From: Buchnera aphidicola (Protaphis terricola)
GTDB lineage: Bacteria > Pseudomonadota > Gammaproteobacteria > Enterobacterales > Enterobacteriaceae
Reading direction: 5' to 3'
Length of the DNA: 64,000 nucleotides
Assembly (NCBI RefSeq): GCF_964059145.1
Contig: NZ_OZ060405.1
Location: 496,001-560,000, forward strand
The position numbers and the translations under genes were made by a program. The notes beneath the pieces are model-generated. The model worked only from the letters and a program-made list of their open reading frames with translations. It ran no database searches and was not told where the DNA came from. This document shows positions 44,243-54,407 of this stretch, in pieces; the stretch's first letter is position 1, and every line of letters begins with the position of its first letter.

Positions 44243-45247
44243 TTAATTAATTCCTATAACAGAAAATACTTTTTTTAAAGTTTGTTCAGATCTTAATCGT
44301 GCTTCAAATGCCCCATTTGTAATAATTTTTTTTAAAAAATTCTCATCATTACGATATTTAATATAAGATTTTTGTAACTTAAATAAAAATTTAGATATAT
44401 AATCAGCTACAATATTCTTAAATTCACCATAAAAAACACCATTTAATTCTTTTTCTAAAGTACTGATATCTTTATTAGTACAAGCAGAAAGAATTTCTAA
44501 TAAATTTGAAATTCCAGATTTTTTAAAAATATCATAATATATTTTTGGAGGCATATCTGAATCTGTAATAGCATTTTTTATTTTAAAAAAAATAGAAGAA
44601 ATATCATCCAATAAAAAAATAACATTATTTTTATTAATATCAGATTTAGACATCTTTTTTTTAGGATCTAATAAAGACATAATTTTCGAACCATTTTTAT
44701 TGATAATAGGTTTAGGTATAGTAAAAATATCTGTATATAAAGAGTTAAAACGCTTAGCTATATTACATGTTAATTCTAAATGTTGCTTTTGATCACTTCC
44801 TATTGGAACAAAACTGGTTTGATATAATAAAATATCTGAAGCCATTAAAATAGGATAATTAAATAATCCAACATTGGTATATTGAATATAATTTTGATGT
44901 TTTTTAACTTTAAACTGATTCATACGAGACAATTCACCAAAATAACTAAAACAACTTAAAATCCAATTTAATTGACTATGTTGATAAACATGCGATTGAA
45001 CAAAAATAATACTTTTATTAGGATCTACACCACATGCTAAATATAATGCTAAGGTATCTAGTACAGATTTTTTTATTTTTTTTTTATCTATTGTAGTTAA
45101 AGCATGTAAATCTGCAATACAATATAAACATTCATATTTATCTTGCATTTTAGGCCAATGACGTATAGTTCCAATATAATTACCAATAGTTAAATTACCA
45201 GAAGGTTGTACAGCGCTAAATAATATTGGTTTATTATTAGTAAACAT
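44243..45247 (-). CDS. trpS: Tryptophanyl-tRNA synthetase
   Basis: Class I synthetase that charges tRNA-Trp. The HIGH-like motif is in SAVQPSGNLTIGNYIG (TIGN) and the second signature is KKKMSKSD (about residues 196-203). It has 334 residues, as in E. coli. The tryptophan-pocket region MASDILLYQTSFVPIGSDQ is intact. It lies 23 bases after rpe, and the order aroK-aroB-rpe-trpS matches E. coli with damX, dam and gph deleted. Confidence 0.97.
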   Translation of the reverse strand: MFTNNKPILFSAVQPSGNLTIGNYIGTIRHWPKMQDKYECLYCIADLHALTTIDKKKIKKSVLDTLALYLACGVDPNKSIIFVQSHVYQHSQLNWILSCFSYFGELSRMNQFKVKKHQNYIQYTNVGLFNYPILMASDILLYQTSFVPIGSDQKQHLELTCNIAKRFNSLYTDIFTIPKPIINKNGSKIMSLLDPKKKMSKSDINKNNVIFLLDDISSIFFKIKNAITDSDMPPKIYYDIFKKSGISNLLEILSACTNKDISTLEKELNGVFYGEFKNIVADYISKFLFKLQKSYIKYRNDENFLKKIITNGAFEARLRSEQTLKKVFSVIGIN

Positions 45248-45270
45248 AAATTAAGATTCCAAATAAAATA

Positions 45271-45957
45271 TTAATAAAGAAATTTAGAGCTAGAAAGTTT
45301 TAATTTTCGACGAATATCTTTAATAATTTTATAATAATCTGAATGATCAAAAATCCCAGAACCAATAACAAATACGTTTGCTCCGTAAGAAGCTATTTCA
45401 GAAATATTTTCTAATTTAATACCTCCATCAACTTCTAATAAAATATCTAATGAATTCAATTTAATCCATTTTCTAACTTCACGTATTTTTTTAAATGTAG
45501 ATGATAAAAATGATTGATTTCCAAAACCTGGATTAACTGACATTAATAAAATTAAATCTAATTTATCTATAATATAATCTAAAAAATTTAATGAAGTAGA
45601 CGGATTAAATGCTAAACCTGCTTTACATCCATTATCTTTAATTAATTTTAACGTACGATCAATATGATTACTAGATTCTGGATGAAATGTAATAAAATCA
45701 GCTCCTGCTTTAGCAAATTTAGGAATTAAATCATCAACAGGTTTAGCCATTAAATGAACATCAATAGGTACATTAATATTATAATCTCGAAGAGACTTTA
45801 AAATCATTGGACCCATAGTTAAATTAGGAACATAATGATTATCCATTACATCAAAATGTATCCAATCACTACCTGCGTCAATAACTTTTTTTACATCTTC
45901 TCCTAAACGTGAAAAATCAGCAGATAAAATTGAAGAAGATAATAAAAAATTTTTCAT
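45271..45957 (-). CDS. rpe: Ribulose-phosphate 3-epimerase
   Basis: Interconverts ribulose 5-phosphate and xylulose 5-phosphate in the pentose phosphate pathway. It is a TIM barrel of 228 residues (E. coli 225). Metal and catalytic residues lie in [35 protein letters not shown] and LEVDGGIK; the phosphate loop is [12 protein letters not shown]. It supplies erythrose 4-phosphate and ribose 5-phosphate, the first of which feeds the aromatic pathway. Its neighbours aroB and trpS are retained in E. coli order. Confidence 0.97.
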   Translation of the reverse strand: MKNFLLSSSILSADFSRLGEDVKKVIDAGSDWIHFDVMDNHYVPNLTMGPMILKSLRDYNINVPIDVHLMAKPVDDLIPKFAKAGADFITFHPESSNHIDRTLKLIKDNGCKAGLAFNPSTSLNFLDYIIDKLDLILLMSVNPGFGNQSFLSSTFKKIREVRKWIKLNSLDILLEVDGGIKLENISEIASYGANVFVIGSGIFDHSDYYKIIKDIRRKLKLSSSKFLY

Positions 45958-46158
45958 ATAAAATTTCCTATTTAATTTTTTGACATAAAAAATACTTTAA
46001 AACAAAAAAATATAAAAAATATATATAAAATAACTTAAATATTACATATTTTTTACAATATATAAATTTAAAAATATTGTAATAATATAAATATTAACTT
46101 ATATATTATTGACTTATAATAAAATATTTTATCTTTTAAAAAAATCTATTTTAAAAAC

Positions 46159-47241
46159 TTATTGAGCATCTTTAATAGCACTTAAAATAATATTTTTATC
46201 TATTCCAGAAAAAACTTTTGCTTTACCTATAGAAATAGGAAGTACTAATCTCATTTCTCCTGATATGACTTTTTTATCTCGCATCATATATGGTAAATAT
46301 GAAACTGCAGACATATTTTTAGGTCCTTTAATAGGTAGTCCAACTTTTTTAAATAAATAAAGTATTCTATTATACTCTGATTTTTTTAAATAACCGAGTA
46401 ATTCTGATGTTCTAGACGCCATAATCATACCGACTGATATTGCTTCACCATGCAACCAATTTCCATAACCAGAATGTGCTTCAATTGCATGTCCATATGT
46501 ATGTCCAAAATTTAATAATGCTCTAAAATTTTTTTCTCGTTCATCAAGTGAAATTATTTTTGACTTTAATTCACAACATTTTTTTATACAAAAACATATA
46601 GCATCATTATCTAAGACTAAAATTTTTTCAATATTGCTTTCTAACCAATTAAAAAAAGATTCATCAAAAATAATAGCATATTTAATAATTTCAGATATTC
46701 CTGAAATTAATTCATTATAAGGTAATGTTTTTAAAAAATTAATATCTATAATAACTGAAGATGGTTGCCAAAAAGTGCCTATCATGTTTTTTCCTAAGAC
46801 ATGATTTACTCCAGTTTTACCACCAATAGAAGCATCTACTTGAGATAAAAGAGTAGTTGGAATTTGAATAAAAGGAACTCCTCTTTGATAAATAGATGCT
46901 GAAAAACCAGTTAAATCTCCAATTACACCACCACCTAACGCAATTAATGTAGTATCACGAGAATGTTTTTTTTCTAATAATGCAGAAATTATCATTTCTA
47001 CTTCATTTAAAGTTTTAAATTGTTCGCCATCTGAAATAATTACTTGATCTATTTTAATACCTGATTTTCTTAAATTAAAAAATACTTTATCTTTTAAAAG
47101 ATTAGCTAATGTTTTATTTGTAACTAACATAGCTTGATTTCCTGGATTTAAAGGATAAAAAATATTCTCTTTTTCAATAGTATCTGAACCAATACTAATA
47201 GGGTAACTACGTTTCCCTAAAACAACTTTTAACTGTTCCAT
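46159..47241 (-). CDS. aroB: AroB, 3-dehydroquinate synthase
   Basis: Second step to chorismate: converts DAHP to 3-dehydroquinate with NAD and zinc. The NAD-binding motif GGGVIGDLTGFSASIYQRG is at about residue 104. The metal ligands lie in SEIIKYAII, NFGHTYGHAIEAHSG and LHGEAISVGM. It has 360 residues (E. coli 362). It is 36 bases after aroK, as in E. coli. With AroE and AroK, three shikimate-pathway enzymes are in this window. Confidence 0.97.
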   Translation of the reverse strand: MEQLKVVLGKRSYPISIGSDTIEKENIFYPLNPGNQAMLVTNKTLANLLKDKVFFNLRKSGIKIDQVIISDGEQFKTLNEVEMIISALLEKKHSRDTTLIALGGGVIGDLTGFSASIYQRGVPFIQIPTTLLSQVDASIGGKTGVNHVLGKNMIGTFWQPSSVIIDINFLKTLPYNELISGISEIIKYAIIFDESFFNWLESNIEKILVLDNDAICFCIKKCCELKSKIISLDEREKNFRALLNFGHTYGHAIEAHSGYGNWLHGEAISVGMIMASRTSELLGYLKKSEYNRILYLFKKVGLPIKGPKNMSAVSYLPYMMRDKKVISGEMRLVLPISIGKAKVFSGIDKNIILSAIKDAQ

Positions 47242-47277
47242 AATGTTTTTACTCTAATATTATAATTTCAATAAATA

Positions 47278-47799
47278 CTATAATTTTTCTAATAAACGAA
47301 CTATATTATATGCAACAGATTTTGCACTTTGACTATCAGTATTTATTTTAAAATCAGCAATTTTTTCATATAATGGATTTCTTTCAATAGCTAAATTTTC
47401 TAATATAGTACGATGTGATATATTAGATTGTAATAAAGGTCGCTTTTTATCTCTTTTTGTACGTATCAATTGCTTTTCAATTGTTGTTTCTAAATATACA
47501 ACAATACCTCGAGCAGATAGTATATTTCTATTTTCTTGATATTTAATTGATCCACCACCAGTAGCAAGAACAATACCTTGTTTTTTTGTAATTTCATTAA
47601 TTACTTTTAGTTCTCTTTCTCGAAAACCATTTTCACCTTCAACATCAAAAACCCAGCTAATACTAGCACCAGTACGCTTTTCAATTTCTTGATCAGAATC
47701 AAAAAAATCCATATTTAGTTGTTGAGATAACTGACGCCCAATTGTACTTTTTCCAGCGCCCATAGGACCAATTAAAAAAATATTTCGTTTTTCTGCCAT
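47278..47799 (-). CDS. aroK: AroK, shikimate kinase I
   Basis: Phosphorylates shikimate. I start at ATG 47799 ([18 protein letters not shown]), giving 173 residues as in E. coli; the open frame extends 12 codons further but these have no counterpart. Walker A is GPMGAGKST, the shikimate site has [12 protein letters not shown] and [10 protein letters not shown], and the lid has [11 protein letters not shown]. It lies upstream of aroB in the same unit. A 419-base spacer separates it from tRNA-Ser. Confidence 0.96.
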   Translation of the reverse strand: MAEKRNIFLIGPMGAGKSTIGRQLSQQLNMDFFDSDQEIEKRTGASISWVFDVEGENGFRERELKVINEITKKQGIVLATGGGSIKYQENRNILSARGIVVYLETTIEKQLIRTKRDKKRPLLQSNISHRTILENLAIERNPLYEKIADFKINTDSQSAKSVAYNIVRLLEKL

Positions 47800-48218
47800 A
47801 TTTTTATTATTAAATAATTTGTTAAAACAAATCATGCTTGCAATTTAAGCTAGCAAGAAATAAGCACCAAAAATAGAATAATTAAATTTAAATAATATTT
47901 CTTAATTGATAAAAAATATTTAATAATATTCTATATTAACGTATGTAAAGTATTCAAAAAAAATAAAATTATAATAATTTAAAATTTCATAAATTTATTC
48001 CTTATTTATTTTAAATTTTTTAAAAAATTTTTATATAAAAATTTTTATTAAATAAATTAGATAAAATATATTCTATCAGAGTAAAGATTTTTTTTTCTAT
48101 ATTATTTATATTATTTATGATTTTTATTACAAATATTTAAGATTCAATTTTTAACACTTGACGTTATTTAAATTTTAATATTAAATAGAAAATATTTTTA
48201 AATATTATTTAAAATAAT
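47800..48218. other. 419-base spacer between aroK and tRNA-Ser
   Basis: AT-rich, with no supported gene. It holds the tRNA-Ser promoter candidate at 48158-48186 on one side and must hold the aroK promoter on the other. I see no other feature. Confidence 0.6.
48158..48186 (+). promoter_or_regulatory. Promoter for tRNA-Ser
   Basis: TTGACG (48158-48163), a 17-base spacer and TTAAAT (48181-48186) lie about 32 bases before the tRNA. The -35 element is close to consensus and stands out in an AT-only region. Confidence 0.55.
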
Positions 48219-48303
48219 GGTGAGATGTCCGAGAGGCTTAAGGAGCACGCCTGGAAAGCGTGTATATGGAAACGTATCAAGGGTTCGAATCCCTTTCTCA
48301 CCA
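48219..48303 (+). tRNA. serW: tRNA-Ser (anticodon GGA)
   Basis: An 85-nt type II tRNA: acceptor GGTGAGA pairs with TCTCACC, the anticodon loop CTGGAAA gives GGA, the long variable arm is seen in TGTATATGGAAACGTATCA, and the T-arm is AGGGTTCGAATCCCT. It closely matches the E. coli serW/serX type. CCA is not encoded. Its 3' end lies 7 bases from the deoD stop on the opposite strand. Confidence 0.97.
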
Positions 48304-48310
48304 AAAAAAA

Positions 48311-49018
48311 TTAAACTAATAAAGCAGTTTCCAAAGATAAAGTAATCATATCATTAAAACTAGATTCTCTATCTTTTGAAGAAATAAATTCTTTTTTAAA
48401 AATATGATCAGAAACTGTGCAAATAGATAATGCTTTCGCCTTAAATTCAGCAGCAACGGAATATATCCCAGCCGTTTCCATATCTATCCCAATAATATTA
48501 TATTTATTTAAAATATTTAACATAGAGTCATCAGTATAAAATGAATCTGTAGTAAAAAAGTTACCAATATGAACTTTAATATTGTTTTTTTTTGCTGTTA
48601 AAAATGCATTATAAGTCATTTCAAAATCAGCAATAGCAGCATAATCATGAAAATTAAATCTTATTCTATTAAATTTAGAATCTGTAGATGCGCCTAAACT
48701 AATAACTATATCTCGTAATTTTATATCATGTCGTATAGCGCCACAAGTTCCTATTCGAATAATTTTTTTTACATTATAATAACTGATTAATTCTTTTACA
48801 TAAAGAGCAGAAGATGGTATACCTATACCATGACTCATAACAGAAATTTTTTTATTTTTATAATATCCTGTATAAGCTAACATTAATCGTGTTTCATTAA
48901 TTTTTTTAAAATCATCTAAATAATTTTTCGCAATATATTTTGCTCGAATAGGATCTCCAGGCATTAAAATAGTATCTGAAAAATCACCCTTTTTACTACT
49001 AATATGAAAAGTAGGCAC
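48311..49018 (-). CDS. deoD: DeoD, purine nucleoside phosphorylase
   Basis: Splits purine nucleosides to base and ribose 1-phosphate for salvage. It has 235 residues (E. coli 239). The phosphate site is MPGDPIRAKYIA (about residues 19-30), HGIGIPSSALYVKEL is the nucleoside region, and GIDMETAGIYSVAAEF with VSDH (catalytic aspartate) follow. It lies 36 bases after deoB, the E. coli order. deoC and deoA are absent. It may be important for using nucleosides from the host. Confidence 0.96.
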   Translation of the reverse strand: MPTFHISSKKGDFSDTILMPGDPIRAKYIAKNYLDDFKKINETRLMLAYTGYYKNKKISVMSHGIGIPSSALYVKELISYYNVKKIIRIGTCGAIRHDIKLRDIVISLGASTDSKFNRIRFNFHDYAAIADFEMTYNAFLTAKKNNIKVHIGNFFTTDSFYTDDSMLNILNKYNIIGIDMETAGIYSVAAEFKAKALSICTVSDHIFKKEFISSKDRESSFNDMITLSLETALLV

Positions 49019-49054
49019 GTATTTTTTCCTTATTTTAAAAAATATAATATTTTT

Positions 49055-50287
49055 TTATAACATATGTCTACCATATTTCATTTTAGATAATGAAAAATAT
49101 TTTGCAATTGTTTGCCCTATATCAGAAAAAGTTTGTCTATGACCTAAAAAATTTCCTTTTTTTAAAGGAGAATAAATAAGAATAGGAACATTTTCCCTAG
49201 TATGATCTGTTCCTGACCATGTTGGATCGCATCCATGATCCGCAGTAATAATTAACAAATCTCTTTCTTTAACTAAATTTATCATATTAAATAATTGTGT
49301 ATCAAAAAATTCTAAACCACAAGCATATCCAGAAACATCTCGACGATGCCCCCAAATAGAATCAAAATCTACAAAATTAGTAAACAATATAGTATTATTG
49401 TCAGCTAATTTCATTTGATTAATTGTTGTTTTACATAATTCCTTTAAACCATAGGATTTTATACTTTTACTAATACCTACACCTGCATAAATATCAGAAA
49501 CTTTACCTATAGCTATTACTTTTCCTTTTTTTTCATGTATTAATTTTTCCATAACAGTAATAGAAGAAGGTTTTATCGATAAATCTATTCTATTACCTGT
49601 TCTTTGAAAATTAAATTTATTATCTCCAATAAAAGGTCGAGCAATAACACGTGCAACTTTATATTTATTTTTATCTAATAAATACCGAATAGTATTACAT
49701 AATTGATATAAATTAGATAAACCAAATGTTAATTCATGACATGCTACTTGAAAAACAGAATCAGATGAAGTATATAAAATTGGCTTACCTGTTTTTATAT
49801 GATCTTCACCAAATATAGAAATAATTTCTGTACCAGATGCATGACAATTTCCAAGAATACCAGGTAATTTACATATTTTTATTATTTCATTAATAAGAAT
49901 ATTAGGAAATGTATTGTTTGATTTTTTAAAATAATACCAATCATCTAAAATTGGGACACCTGCTATTTCCCAATGTCCAGAAGTTGTGTCTTTGCCTGAA
50001 GAAATTTCACTAGCAAAACCATAACTAGCAATAATATTAGATAAATTTTTTACTTGATGAAAACCCAATGGATATTTTCCTGTAGATGCTTTATATGATT
50101 CCATTATTCCTAATTTTATTAAATTAGGGATATTTAAAACACCTTTACGTCCTTTATTAGCTTTACCTAGAAAACAATTTTCAACTATATGTCCAAATGT
50201 ATCAGATCCTAAATCATTAAATTTATAAGAATCAATACTAGATCCTATTCCAAGAGAATCTAACACCATTAAAAAAATACGTTTCAT
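49055..50287 (-). CDS. deoB: DeoB, phosphopentomutase
   Basis: Interconverts ribose (or deoxyribose) 1- and 5-phosphate, linking nucleoside salvage by DeoD to the pentose phosphate pathway that includes Rpe. It belongs to the alkaline-phosphatase superfamily: metal ligands in LDSLGIGSSID and ADHGCDPTWSGTDHTRE, and the phospho-acceptor threonine in SGKDTTSGHWE. It has 410 residues (E. coli 407). It lies 35 bases after prfC on the same strand. Confidence 0.96.
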   Translation of the reverse strand: MKRIFLMVLDSLGIGSSIDSYKFNDLGSDTFGHIVENCFLGKANKGRKGVLNIPNLIKLGIMESYKASTGKYPLGFHQVKNLSNIIASYGFASEISSGKDTTSGHWEIAGVPILDDWYYFKKSNNTFPNILINEIIKICKLPGILGNCHASGTEIISIFGEDHIKTGKPILYTSSDSVFQVACHELTFGLSNLYQLCNTIRYLLDKNKYKVARVIARPFIGDNKFNFQRTGNRIDLSIKPSSITVMEKLIHEKKGKVIAIGKVSDIYAGVGISKSIKSYGLKELCKTTINQMKLADNNTILFTNFVDFDSIWGHRRDVSGYACGLEFFDTQLFNMINLVKERDLLIITADHGCDPTWSGTDHTRENVPILIYSPLKKGNFLGHRQTFSDIGQTIAKYFSLSKMKYGRHML

Positions 50288-50322
50288 TATAAATACCTAA
50301 AAATAAACTAAAATATTTTATA

Positions 50323-51909
50323 TTATTGTTCTCTTGTCTTATTAAAATTTATATTGGTATATCGAGACATTATAATATTTAAATTTGCTCTACTAGGAGA
50401 TAAATATATTAAATTTTTAAAACTATCTAATGCTAAATTAGATTTATTTTGATCTAAGAATATAGAAATACTTTTTTTATTATTTGAATTGACCCATCTA
50501 GCAAACATAATATTAATTTTTTTATATGTTGCATCTATTTTATATTCAATTTTTAATCTTTGAATAACAACATCAAATTGCAATATTCCTATAGCACCTA
50601 AAATTAAATTATTATTATTAAAAGGATAAAAAACTTGTATTGCTCCTTCTTCTGAAAGTTGAGTTAATCCTTTTTTTAATTGTTTTTGCTTTAAAGGATT
50701 TTTTAAAAAAATTTGACGAAATATTTCTGGTGCAAAACTTGGAATTCCAGTAAAACTAATTTCTTCACCTTCTGTGAAAGAATCTCCAATTTTTATTGTT
50801 CCATGATTATGTATTCCTATTACATCACCAGGATATGCTTTTTCTATAGAAAATCTATCTCCTGCTAAAAAATAAAACGCATCAGAAATAATAATATTTT
50901 TTTTTATTCTTACATGTCTTAATTTCATTCCTTTAATATATGTACCAGATACAATTCTAATAAAAGCAATACGATCATGATGTTTTAAATCCATATTAGC
51001 TTGAATTTTAAATACAAAACCCGTAAAATATTTTTCTTCAGGTTTTATTATACGTTTATTAGTATTTCGAAAAGCAGGACAAGGCGCCCATTTTATTAAA
51101 CTTTCTAATATATGATCAATACCAAAATTATGTAATGCACTACCAAAAAAAACAGGTGTTATCATATTTTTTAAAAATTCTTTTTTATTAAATTTTGGAT
51201 ATATATGTAAAATTAATTTTAATTCTTCAGAAATTTGAGAAGTTAAATCTAAACCAATATATTTTTTTAATATATTTCTATCAAAACAATTTAAAAAAAT
51301 TTTTTTCGATTGATTTTTTATATCTTTATTATATAAATAAATTATTTTTTTATCTAAATGAAATACCCCTTTAAAACTACTTCCACAACTAATAGGCCAT
51401 GTAATAGGAATACAAATTAATTTTAATTCTTTTTCAATTTGATCTAAAATTTCTATTGAATCTAGACTATTACGATCTAATTTATTAATAAATGTAATAA
51501 TAGGAGTATTATGCATACGACTTACATGCATTAATTTTTTTGTTCTTTTTTCCACTCCTTTAGCGGCATCAATCACTAATAAACAACAATCTACTGCAGT
51601 AAGAATACGATATGTATCTTCTGAAAAGTCTTCATGACCAGGTGTATCTAATAAATTAATTAAAATATTTTTATACTGAAATTGCATAATAGACGTTGTA
51701 ATCGAAATACCACGATCTTGTTCAATTTTCATCCAATCTGATTTAGCATATTTTCCACTTCCTCTAGCTTTTATAGTACCAGAAGAACGAAGAATTTTAC
51801 CTAAAATCAACATTTTTTCTGTAATTGTTGTTTTACCTGCGTCAGGATGAGAAATAATAGCAAAAGTACGTCTTTTAGTTATTTCTGATTGATTATCTAA
51901 ATTAGACAT
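50323..51909 (-). CDS. prfC: Peptide chain release factor 3
   Basis: GTPase that removes RF1 and RF2 from the ribosome after termination. It has 528 residues (E. coli 529). G1 is SHPDAGKTTITEK (about 20-32), G3 LLDTPGHEDFSEDTYR, and G4 INKLDRNS. The C-terminal domains are complete, with QLSEEGAIQVFYP. RF3 is not essential in E. coli, so its retention is worth noting. It leads a deoB-deoD unit. A 480-base empty spacer lies upstream. Confidence 0.96.
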   Translation of the reverse strand: MSNLDNQSEITKRRTFAIISHPDAGKTTITEKMLILGKILRSSGTIKARGSGKYAKSDWMKIEQDRGISITTSIMQFQYKNILINLLDTPGHEDFSEDTYRILTAVDCCLLVIDAAKGVEKRTKKLMHVSRMHNTPIITFINKLDRNSLDSIEILDQIEKELKLICIPITWPISCGSSFKGVFHLDKKIIYLYNKDIKNQSKKIFLNCFDRNILKKYIGLDLTSQISEELKLILHIYPKFNKKEFLKNMITPVFFGSALHNFGIDHILESLIKWAPCPAFRNTNKRIIKPEEKYFTGFVFKIQANMDLKHHDRIAFIRIVSGTYIKGMKLRHVRIKKNIIISDAFYFLAGDRFSIEKAYPGDVIGIHNHGTIKIGDSFTEGEEISFTGIPSFAPEIFRQIFLKNPLKQKQLKKGLTQLSEEGAIQVFYPFNNNNLILGAIGILQFDVVIQRLKIEYKIDATYKKINIMFARWVNSNNKKSISIFLDQNKSNLALDSFKNLIYLSPSRANLNIIMSRYTNINFNKTREQ

Positions 51910-52389
51910 ATATACTCTGTATTAAAAAATTATTTATTCTGATTTTAAGAATTAATATGAAATCTTTTAAATAAAAATTATTTATTGTATATTTTATAAA
52001 AGTTTTATATATAAAAAACTTAATACGTAAAAATTTAAATTGTTTATTTAAAATAAAAATAATATTTACTATTAAATTAAATATTATAAAATATACATTG
52101 TTCTAAAATTATTAAAATTTAGGTTTTTTTAATAAATACAATCTATTAATTAATGTTTTTTAAAAATATAAAGGAATGATAAAAAATTGAAGAAATCATT
52201 AAAATCTTATGAATTTAACATAATGAATTTATAAAATACTAATTTATTCTATAAAAAATTTTTAAAAATTTATTTATTATAATCAATCTAATTAAAATAA
52301 AAATCTTCTAATAAATTATGTATTACTAAAATTTTATAGATAGTAAAAAAAAAATATTATGATAATAAAATTGTCTAAAAAATTTTTTA
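51910..52389. other. 480-base spacer between prfC and nfuA
   Basis: Nearly pure A/T, with no supported gene, tRNA or strong hairpin. It should hold the prfC promoter and the nfuA 3' region. It is probably eroded coding DNA. Confidence 0.6.
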
Positions 52390-52965
52390 TTAATAAAAAG
52401 AATGACTTCCATGTAAATGTTGAGTATTATCAATAACTTGTTTAACTTCAGGAAAAAAAGATAATATTTTTTTCTCAATCATTTCTTTTAAAGTAACTTC
52501 AATCATTGAACATCCATTACAACCACCACTAAATTTTATAAATACTACTTTATCTTTAGAAAGATTAATTAAATTCACTTTACCACCATGTGATAATAAT
52601 TGTGGATTGATTTCTTGGTCTAAAAAATTTTTTATTTTATCTTTTAAAGTAAGATTTTTTTGAATAATATTTTTTCTTGCATATGGTGCTTTAAAAGTAA
52701 GTTGAGAACCTAAATTATCTATTAATAAATCAATTTCAGAATCTTTTAAAAAATGAATAATAGATTGATTAACATAAATATAAAAGTTATTATAATATAA
52801 CTTAATATCAGATTTATCTACTTCTTCTAAATAACAATAAGATAATCTACACTCTGCATTTTTCATTCCAGGATTAACAATAAAAACTCGTATTTGAGTT
52901 CCAATCGGTTCTTTAGATAAAAGAGATAATAAATAATTTTGAGCTTCATTAGAAATTTTAATCAT
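52390..52965 (-). CDS. nfuA: NfuA, Fe-S cluster carrier protein
   Basis: Delivers 4Fe-4S clusters to target enzymes. The N-terminal domain is a degenerate A-type domain (about residues 1-95, with YCYLEE and [11 protein letters not shown]). The C-terminal Nfu domain (about 110-191) holds the cluster ligands in [18 protein letters not shown]. With the start at 52965 it has 191 residues, as in E. coli; another ATG two codons earlier is possible. It diverges from bioH, and in E. coli the order bioH-gntX-nfuA is also conserved. Clients near by may include HemW and MutY, both Fe-S proteins. Confidence 0.95.
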   Translation of the reverse strand: MIKISNEAQNYLLSLLSKEPIGTQIRVFIVNPGMKNAECRLSYCYLEEVDKSDIKLYYNNFYIYVNQSIIHFLKDSEIDLLIDNLGSQLTFKAPYARKNIIQKNLTLKDKIKNFLDQEINPQLLSHGGKVNLINLSKDKVVFIKFSGGCNGCSMIEVTLKEMIEKKILSFFPEVKQVIDNTQHLHGSHSFY

Positions 52966-53069
52966 AATCATTGAGATAATATTTGTTATTAAAATTGTTA
53001 AATATAAAAATAATAATTTTACTAATTAATCAAATTAAACACAAGATAATTCTAAAATATTAATTATAA

Positions 53070-53846
53070 ATGAAAAATTTTTATTGGAAAACTTTAGGAC
53101 ATGGAAATATTAATTTAATTATATTAAATGGATGGGGTTTTGATTCTAATATATGGCTATTAATCAGTCAAAAATTATCTATGTATTTTAAGGTACATTT
53201 AATTGATTTTCCTGGGATAGGTGTAAATAAAAAATTAAGACCTGTTAATATTCAATCAATAATTCAAATATTAAATTTTTATATGCCTAAAAATTCTATT
53301 TATTTAGGATGGTCTCTAGGAGGATTAATCGCTATTCAATTTGCATTATCATACCCTAAAAAAATTTTAGGACTGATCAATATTTGCTCTTCTCCATATT
53401 TTATAAAAAAAAATAATTGGCCAGGAATAGAGAAAAAGAAAATATATCATTTTTACCATGATTTAAAAAATAATTATTTTAGTACATTAAATAATTTTCT
53501 ATCTTTACATACATTAGATTCAGAAAAATATTTAAATGATTTAACGATATTAAAAAAAATATTATTTCAAAAAAAAAATATACCTAATCAAGAAATATTA
53601 AAAAATGGATTAAAAATGATTTTATCTGTTGATTTAAGACATAAAATATCTCAAATTAAAATACCATTTTTACGTATTTATGGCGATTTAGATAATTTAG
53701 TTCCTAAAGAAGTTGTAAAATTAATTGATATAATATGCCCTAATAGTGAATCTATTATTATAGAAAAATCAAGACATATTCCATTTATCTCACATAAAAA
53801 AAATTTTTTCTCTATTTTATTTAAATATTTTAATAAAATAATATAA
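53070..53846 (+). CDS. bioH: BioH, pimeloyl-ACP methyl ester esterase
   Basis: An alpha/beta hydrolase that removes the methyl group from pimeloyl-ACP methyl ester, the last step before the biotin ring is built. The nucleophile elbow GWSLGGLIAIQFALSYP (serine near residue 80) is almost that of E. coli BioH. The catalytic aspartate is in YGDLDNLVPKEV and the histidine in KSRHIPFISH. It has 258 residues (E. coli 256). Position next to nfuA matches E. coli with gntX deleted. Sequence is diverged outside the motifs, so the role is inferred from motifs plus synteny. No other biotin gene is in the window. Confidence 0.88.
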   Translation: MKNFYWKTLGHGNINLIILNGWGFDSNIWLLISQKLSMYFKVHLIDFPGIGVNKKLRPVNIQSIIQILNFYMPKNSIYLGWSLGGLIAIQFALSYPKKILGLINICSSPYFIKKNNWPGIEKKKIYHFYHDLKNNYFSTLNNFLSLHTLDSEKYLNDLTILKKILFQKKNIPNQEILKNGLKMILSVDLRHKISQIKIPFLRIYGDLDNLVPKEVVKLIDIICPNSESIIIEKSRHIPFISHKKNFFSILFKYFNKII

Positions 53847-53856
53847 AAATTAATCT

Positions 53857-53878
53857 GGCCCCAAAAAATAATGGGGCT
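53857..53878. terminator. Bidirectional terminator between bioH and ssb
   Basis: GCCCCA (53858-53863) and TGGGGC (53872-53877) form a GC-rich stem with an A-rich loop, flanked by A/T-runs. It is the only GC-rich patch in this spacer. Confidence 0.6.
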
Positions 53879-53900
53879 ATAAAAAATATATTTTTATAAT

Positions 53901-54407
53901 TTAAAATGGGATCTCATCATCAAAATCAATTTCTGAAGAATCAACTTGTTCTTTGTCTAATTTATATTTTTCTAAATTTTGAGATTTATCAGTATTCTCT
54001 ATTTTTTTAGATTTTGAAAGATTACTTTCATTAGTAGTAAGTTTATTAGAATTAGAATTTCTATTTCCTAACATTTGCATTGTTCCACCAATATTTACTA
54101 TTACTTCAGTAGTATATCGTTCAAAACCATTCTGATCTTGCCATCTTCTTGTTTGCAATGATCCTTCAATATATACTTGAGATCCTTTATGTAAATATTC
54201 TCCAGCTATTTCCGCTAATTTTCCAAATAATACTACTCTATGCCATTCTGTTTTTTCTTTATTTTCACCTGTATTTTTATCTTTCCAATTTTCCGAAGTT
54301 GCAAGAGTCATATTCACTACTGCATTTCCATTTGGCATATATCTGACTTCTGGATCTTGACCTAAATGACCAATTAAAATAACTTTATTTACACCTCTAC
54401 TTGCCAT
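53901..54407 (-). CDS. ssb: Single-stranded DNA-binding protein
   Basis: Coats single-stranded DNA during replication and repair, and recruits partners through its C-terminal tip. The OB-fold occupies about residues 1-112 ([40 protein letters not shown]). A short polar linker follows, less glycine-rich than in E. coli. The acidic tip DFDDEIPF is conserved, so interaction with partners such as SbcB (exonuclease I) is likely kept. It has 168 residues (E. coli 178). uvrA, its divergent neighbour in E. coli, is not here. Confidence 0.97.
   Translation of the reverse strand: MASRGVNKVILIGHLGQDPEVRYMPNGNAVVNMTLATSENWKDKNTGENKEKTEWHRVVLFGKLAEIAGEYLHKGSQVYIEGSLQTRRWQDQNGFERYTTEVIVNIGGTMQMLGNRNSNSNKLTTNESNLSKSKKIENTDKSQNLEKYKLDKEQVDSSEIDFDDEIPF

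Noticed and set aside
47836-47857. CTTGC/GCAAG inverted repeat upstream of aroK
   Set aside because: Only five base pairs with a long loop; not convincing as an attenuator or riboswitch.
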